Assembly (NCBI GenBank): GCA_958450365.1
Contig: CAUEEP010000727.1
Coordinates: 928,501 to 992,500, forward strand
Length of the DNA stretch: 64,000 bases
Source of the DNA: Mesorhabditis belari
Taxonomy: Eukaryota > Nematoda > Chromadorea > Rhabditida > Rhabditidae
Reading direction: 5' to 3'
In this document: piece by piece, positions 59,082-64,000 of the stretch
Layout: every line of letters begins with the position of its first letter
How positions within the stretch are numbered: the stretch's first letter is position 1
Position numbers and translations under genes: made by a program
The notes under the pieces: generated by a model
Seen by the model: the letters and a program-made list of their open reading frames with translations, nothing else
The model's database searches: none
What the model was told of the DNA's origin: nothing

Positions 59082-59815
59082 CCATTGAATACCCATTTGG
59101 AGGCCGGAAACTGTGCAAATGACACCCCAAACAACCATTCCCCCAACTCGAATAGAATTCCACCTGCAAAAACACCGGAAGATAGGCAGGGGACATTCGG
59201 AGAAATTGGGTGGAATCGATGAAATGGATATGTTTTGTGGAGAGACCGGAAAAGAAAATGGGAAAGCAATGTTATGGGAACTTTTGAAAATCCTTCCATT
59301 AACCATATTTAGAGAACTTTCTTGTACTGTCTTTTAAAGTAATACAACTTCTGTAAGATTTCCGAGACCATTAGTGCCATTGAGTCATAGACAAACACAT
59401 TCTAAACGATCAAATGAAATCTCACGGAAGGCCCTGGATGTTAAAGGATTTAATAGGGGAATCCTCGAGGGGAAATCCCTTGGGTCAACAGGTTACGATG
59501 TCGCAAATTGACGGTTAGATGGCTCTTTAGAGAAAAAAGGGGACTCACCAGGTCAAGCAAACATTCACCCGCAACCTCTCAATTAGGAAGAAGCCGAAAA
59601 CCCTTTCGCTGATTTAATCGGCCGCGATGAGTCAAAGGGTTGATCCGACGTGAGATCAGAAAAGGAGACAGTTGTGTCAACAAAAAAAAACGCCCTTGCC
59701 TTTAGAACTGTGTTTTTTTTTCATTTAGAGAGGCTAAAATAGGTATAGGAATTCAGAGCACAAGGGACTTACAAAGAAAAAGATTTCATTACATAACAAT
59801 ATGGATTTTAACGCG
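59082..59815. repeat. ~730-bp direct repeat, copy 1
   Basis: Matches 63,205-63,935 in the same orientation with a few percent difference and small indels. Short frames on both strands are preserved only because the copies are young; composition is not protein-like and no splice chain exists. Confidence 0.9.
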
Positions 59816-60090
59816 ATTTTTGAAGATTTTCTAGACAAGAGTTTACAGTCTCGGTATGAAAGAGGTTCACAAGGTTTTCCATCACTTATTTTGTATTTAA
59901 GTACAAATTTTTGGTCTGAAATTCCGTTTCTCTCTTGGTCTTGACTCGAGACTCGTTTCGACGACCGTTTTCGACTCTCTCCAAAAACTGATCAGACTTT
60001 CCTAAGCCTCAATTTCACCAGCTTATTACATTCATCCTTTTGTAAATTTTCATTTTCATTTGCTGTTCTCATCGAATCCCTTTCCAGAAT

Positions 60091-60190
60091 TATGCACCCA
60101 ATTCCTGCACGTCGTTCTCTACCCAAATTGTCCTCCAAAGAAAGCACAACCGACTCGAAAAATCAAGAAAATTACGTTCCTGAAACATAA
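60091..60190 (+). pseudogene. Orphan copy of exon 1 of the Id-like HLH gene
   Basis: After a TTTCCAG acceptor, the frame reads MHPIPARRSLPKLSS, closely matching MHSIPARRPLPKLSS of the gene at 46,070. At nucleotide level about 85 bp align with one 3-bp deletion and scattered changes; the following part is frame-altered or diverged and stops at TAA (60,188-60,190). No HLH-coding exon follows. The orientation is opposite to the parent gene. Confidence 0.75.
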
Positions 60191-60339
60191 TCGTAATTTT
60201 CTTAATTCTTTTCTCTTTTCTCTTAATTCGTAATTCTCTGTAATGTTCTAGAAAAGCAGATCATAAAATTGCATAAAGCTTTCATAAAAATGGTATTTTA
60301 TGAAAGCTTTTCAATCTCTATTTTCCCTCTATCATCCGT

Positions 60340-60665
60340 TTGTGCATCTAAGAGGAAAGTAAGAAGGATGTCCGAGTGATGAACTCTTTTAGCAGTAGTA
60401 AGAAAGTACAAAACATCAAATCAAAACGACGAAATTTGAATTTTTAAGTTATAAGGAAAACACTTTCGTAAAGAAAATACTTCATAAAGAAAACACTTTC
60501 GTAAAATACCATGATGCAATTTTATGGTCCACAACGATCCACGGATAACATTAAAATCGATTTTCTTTTAGAAAAAATTTAAAATCGGATCAATACCAAT
60601 TTTTATTCAACTAAGAAAAATCAGAAAAAGTTAAAAGGAAACGTTTCCCAAGCTATCTTTACCAT
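60340..60665. repeat. ~320-bp direct repeat, copy 1
   Basis: Matches 62,885-63,203 (shared core AAAACACTTTCGTAAAGAAA). At its right end it runs here into the tRNA-like element; in the second copy it is joined instead to the 730-bp repeat. Confidence 0.88.
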
Positions 60666-60845
60666 CCGCCAAGATTGAGATACGAGTAACAGCTCGCTTT
60701 TAACTTCTGGTATCAAGCAGATTGAGAGTGAGTGGAAGACGCTGAATCGGTAAAGATCTAGCTCCCTATATTATCACTGGGAGTCGAACCCTCGACACTT
60801 GCGTCTCTAGGCGAACACTCTACCGATCGAGCCATCCGTCTTTAT
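60590..60845 (-). mobile_element. tRNA-derived SINE-like element, minus copy
   Basis: The head at 60,845-60,771 (minus) has an A-box-like TGGCTCGATCGGTAGAG and a B-box GGTTCGACTCC at tRNA spacing, but the anticodon arm does not pair, so it is not a working tRNA. A ~180-bp body follows. Inverted partner at 62,600-62,860. Confidence 0.6.
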
Positions 60846-61462
60846 TCGATCACAAAATTATGTAGACATTTTGCAAAAAAAGCTCTTATTCTCACTCTTT
60901 TCTTCGAAAAAACAACAACTCTCCACTTGTCGATTCCCGTAATCACAAGTTTCATCATAAAATTTCGTAAGTAAAATGTTTTTATTGCGTCAGAAAAGCC
61001 CTAATATCCTAGAATGATTCAAAATTTTGAAATAAAAACTCGGCAAGAAAACTCTCTTAGGCTTTTGCCCATTCTTGCCACAAACAAACGTTATCAAACC
61101 GTCTCGATTTTCGAAAGCCCTAGGGCGTTGCCTATAAAAGATCAAGTTTTTTCCAAGGGTTCATCATTTTGAATACAATGTTTTGTTTTTGCAAAGTTAT
61201 TACCGTTTGGTCGGGCAGATCTACATTTTTGAAATCTTATACTAAATTAGAAATCACTTATGTAAAGAATACCATTTTTTTTTACTAACTCTCGATATAA
61301 TGATTCTCTCGGAACCGCAAAATGGAATCGTTATATCGAGAAAATCGTTGTATCGAGAGTCGACTGTAGTTCCTTATCAATTCTAGGCCTCTTTTTGGAG
61401 AATTGCTAGAGATTTCTATGAATTTTACCTAATTTCAGATTCACTTGTCTTCAAAATTTCGA
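60846..61462. other. Intergenic
   Basis: Contains a short inverted motif around CTCTCGATATAATGATTCTC / TATCGAGAGTCGA (61,290-61,366). Ends in an acceptor CTAATTTCAG 23 bases before the next ATG. No gene seen. Confidence 0.4.
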
Positions 61463-62118
61463 ATGTTTTCGACAGAAAGTGATTCGGAGTCAGACCCAGA
61501 AGACGTGGATCAGGATATGACTGGAGATTCGGAAGACGATCAAAACTCTGGTGGGTCGATTTCGTCTTCAAGTGATCCGGTGTCAGACTCAGAAGAGGAT
61601 CAGGATGAGACTGAAGATTTGAAAAGCGATCAAAACGCTCGTCGATCGATTTCGTCTTCGAAAAAAAAGGCCCCGGTGTCAAAGCCAGAAACCGTGGGTC
61701 GTAATATGCCTGGAGCTTTGAAAGGCGATCAAAACGCTCGTGGACCGATTTCGGCAAACTATCAGGGAAAACCAAGAAACGCTTTGCCCGGATATGCACG
61801 TAAAATTTTCATACTTTTCTGATCCATTCTTGTATAAGTGTAAAGAGCATCTAAAAACGGGGACTACGTGGATTTTTTGAGTCATTAATCAACGCCACAA
61901 TGGGTTTCACTTATAAGAACTTGATAAGGATCAGAGGCTCATACAGAATCTAGACCCAAGATGGAGATTCGAATCCTCCTTGTTCCTAAATCTTTTTTGA
62001 AAAATATATGCATCTTATCGTTAGTTTTTCAGATGGCGGACCGTCTATGAAAGTCTCGGATTGGACACAGCGTCACATGCAACAGCAACGCGGACAGAAG
62101 AAAAAAGACAAAAAATAA
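61463..62118 (+). CDS. Small acidic Ser/Asp-repeat protein
   Basis: Exons 61,463-61,799 and 62,033-62,118 (phase 1), 140 aa. The first exon holds about three repeats with an acidic Ser stretch followed by GDQN/SDQN and SIS or PIS. The second exon is basic and Gln/Lys-rich (DWTQRHMQQQRGQKKK). Donor and acceptor are good and AATAAA lies at about 62,184. An antisense frame over 61,425-61,799 is also open, a side effect of the repeats; the splice signals favour plus. Charge layout suggests a nucleic-acid or chromatin-associated protein, but there is no domain. Confidence 0.5.
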
Positions 62119-62599
62119 AAGATATCAAATTCAAGTTTATACTTCGTAAAAATTTGTTTTTAAAAATTTGCTTGTAAAAATTGAATAAATATTTTCGAAA
62201 ACAATGAGACATTAAAAGGAAGTCAAAGTAGAGAATAAAAGCATTGACGATCTCTTTTTCCATCCAGTGAACGGTCGATTGAGTGAACGGTCGATATAGC
62301 TTTGGAGTTTCTTAGAACAATCAGCATCTTCTTAGCTTCGAGCCTTTCGAGCTTTTTTCAAGTTTTTCTTTCTAGTTCATTGTCGCCTCAAAAAAGCGTC
62401 ATCTAAAGAAAACAACAAACTTTCGAAAAGACTTTAAGCAAATGTGATTCAATTTTTTTAGGTTTTGTGACAAATTTTTACTTGTTTTATAGAATAACCT
62501 TGAACGAATAGCCTGGAAATTTCTTCTCCCTATTAACTTTCTTTTGAATAGACAGATTTTAATGAAACTTTTGATTTTTCTTAGTTGAACTGTTGAACT
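62119..62599. other. Intergenic
   Basis: 3' UTR of the acidic-protein gene and AT-rich spacer. A small direct repeat (GTGAACGGTCGAT) lies at 62,267-62,296. No gene seen. Confidence 0.4.
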
Positions 62600-62860
62600 C
62601 TACTAAAGACGGATGGCTCGATCGGTAGAGTGTTCGCCTAGAGACGCAAGTGTCGAGGGTTCGACTCCCAGTGATAATATAGGGAGCTAGATCTTTACCG
62701 ACTGAGCGTCTTCCTCTCACTCTCATTCTGCTTGGTACCAGAAGTTAAAAGCTAGCTGTTACCCGTATCTCAATCTTGGCGGATGGTAAAGATAGCTTGG
62801 GAAACGTTTCCTTTTAACTTTTTCTGATTTTTCTTAGTTGAATAAAAATTGGTATTGATC
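62600..62860 (+). mobile_element. tRNA-derived SINE-like element, plus copy
   Basis: Same head (A-box and B-box at about 62,614-62,668) and body as the minus copy, in inverted orientation, so the two could form a long duplex. Anticodon arm unpaired. Confidence 0.6.
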
Positions 62861-62884
62861 CGATTTCTATTTTTTTTCTAAAAG

Positions 62885-63203
62885 AAAATCTAAGAGGAAA
62901 GTAAAAAGGATGTCAGAGTGATGAACTCTTTTTATAGACAACAACAACGAAAGTACAAAACATCAAATCAAAACGACGAAATTTGAATTTGTAAGGAAAA
63001 CACTTTCGTAAAGAAAATACTTCATAAAGAAAACACTTTCGTAAAATACCATGATGCAATTTTATGGTCCACAACGATCCACGGGTAACATTAAAATCGA
63101 TTTTCTTTTAGAAAAAATTAGAAATCGGATCAATACTAATTTTTATTCAACTAAGAAAAATCAGAAAAAGTTAAAAGGAAACGTTTCCCATGCTATCTTT
63201 ACT
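62885..63203. repeat. ~320-bp direct repeat, copy 2
   Basis: Matches 60,340-60,665. Homology to copy 1 stops at GCTATCTTTAC (63,203), where the 730-bp repeat begins. Confidence 0.88.
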
Positions 63204-63204
63204 A

Positions 63205-63935
63205 ACCATTGAATACCCATTTGGAGGCCGGAAACTGTGCAAATGACACCGCAAACAACCATTCCCCCAACTCGAATAGAATTCCACCTGCAAAAACACC
63301 GGAAGATAGGCAGGGGACATTCGGAGAAATCGGGTGGAATCGATGGAATGGATATGTTTTGTGGAGAGACCGGAAAAGAAAATGGGAAAGCAATGTTATG
63401 GGAACTTTTGAAAATCCTTCCATCAACCATATTTAGAGAACTTTCTGTACTGTCTTTTAAAGTAATACAACTTCTGTAAGATTTCCGAGACCATTAGTGT
63501 CATTGAGTCATAGACAAACACATTCTAAACGATCAAATGAAATCTCACGGAAGGCCCTGGATGTTAAAGGATTTAATAGGGGAATCCTCGAGGGGAAATC
63601 CCTTGGGTCAACAGGTTACGATGTCGCAAATTGACGGTTAGATGGCTCTTTAGAGAAAAAAGGGAACTCACCAGGTCACGCAAACATTCACCCCCAACCT
63701 CTCAATTAGGAAGAAGCCGAAAACCCGGATTTAATCGGCCGCGATGAGTCAAAGGGTTGATCCGACGTGAGGTGAGAAAAGGAGACAGTTGTGTCAACAA
63801 AAAAACGCCCTAAAAAGGCTTTAGGACTGTTTTTTTCCCTATTTGGAGAGGCTTAAATAGGTATGGGAATTCAGAGCATAAGAGGCTTACAAAGAAAAAG
63901 ATTTCATTACATAACAAATTCATATGGATTTTAAA
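63205..63935. repeat. ~730-bp direct repeat, copy 2
   Basis: Matches 59,082-59,815. The homology continues almost to the window end; the last ~65 bp (63,936-64,000) are unrelated and contain GCGCCA motifs. Confidence 0.9.
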
Positions 63936-64000
63936 AAATGAGTTTTGGGTGCTAGCAAAAGCGCCAGGTTTTTTGCGCCAAAATCCTTTGCGCCAAATTT

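Noticed and set aside
59031..59337. Frames repeated at 63.2 kb
   Set aside because: Several frames on both strands are open at once in the 730-bp repeat; similarity reflects duplication, not coding constraint.
62605..62680. Functional tRNA gene
   Set aside because: A- and B-boxes are good, but the anticodon stem does not pair and no acceptor stem closes, so tRNA-derived element preferred.
1..64000. CRISPR arrays, bacterial operons, phage or plasmid features
   Set aside because: Short introns, trans-splice-like acceptors and MITEs show this is animal nuclear DNA.

Overview
The window reads as nuclear DNA of a nematode. It is AT-rich, the genes are cut by many short introns (mostly 38-60 bp, with T-rich acceptors ending in TTTAG more often than TTTCAG), and several first ATGs sit a few bases behind an intron-like acceptor, as expected for spliced-leader trans-splicing. 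The frequent TTTTAG acceptors argue against Caenorhabditis elegans itself. I cannot name the species. All exon models below were built by hand from splice signals, reading frame and phase.

Region 1 (1-13,060) is a head-to-head amplicon. Four copies (A, B on minus; C, D on plus) of one gene encode a 76-codon ubiquitin-like domain followed by a protein-kinase-like fold. They lie in a large inverted repeat centred on a 478-bp foldback element at 6820-7297. B and C are intact (417 and 421 aa). A has an internal exon duplication and a 3' deletion, and D is truncated. A two-helix membrane-receptor-like fragment is mirrored between the copies.

Region 2 (13-22.3 kb) holds a PUF-family RNA-binding protein with eight repeats whose base-reading residues spell the classic Pumilio site. 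It is followed by nested inverted-repeat elements, a 13-bp minisatellite and a 99-aa helix-loop-helix (HLH) gene on the minus strand. Region 3 (22.3-30.3 kb) is gene-poor, with tandem repeats and a cluster of CACCTG E-boxes.

Region 4 (30.3-40.7 kb) is gene-dense on the plus strand: a RING/B-box-like protein, a tau-tubulin/casein-kinase-1-like kinase with DYG instead of DFG, a 686-aa disordered protein and an extended-Tudor protein. Region 5 (40.7-53.2 kb) is mostly non-coding around a tiny Id-like HLH gene on the minus strand, with foldbacks, a MITE copy and an exactly repeated 55-bp block on either side of the HLH gene.

Region 6 (53.2-58.5 kb) carries a full-length Argonaute (1031 aa, D-E-D-D tetrad) and, 385 bp behind it, a dUTPase. 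Region 7 (58.5-64 kb) is a mosaic of segmental duplications: two ~730-bp direct repeats, a ~320-bp repeat, an inverted pair of tRNA-derived elements, an orphan copy of exon 1 of the Id-like HLH gene, and a small acidic Ser-rich gene. PUF, Tudor, Argonaute and TTBK-like genes are all families expanded or used in nematode germ cells; that they act together here is inference.
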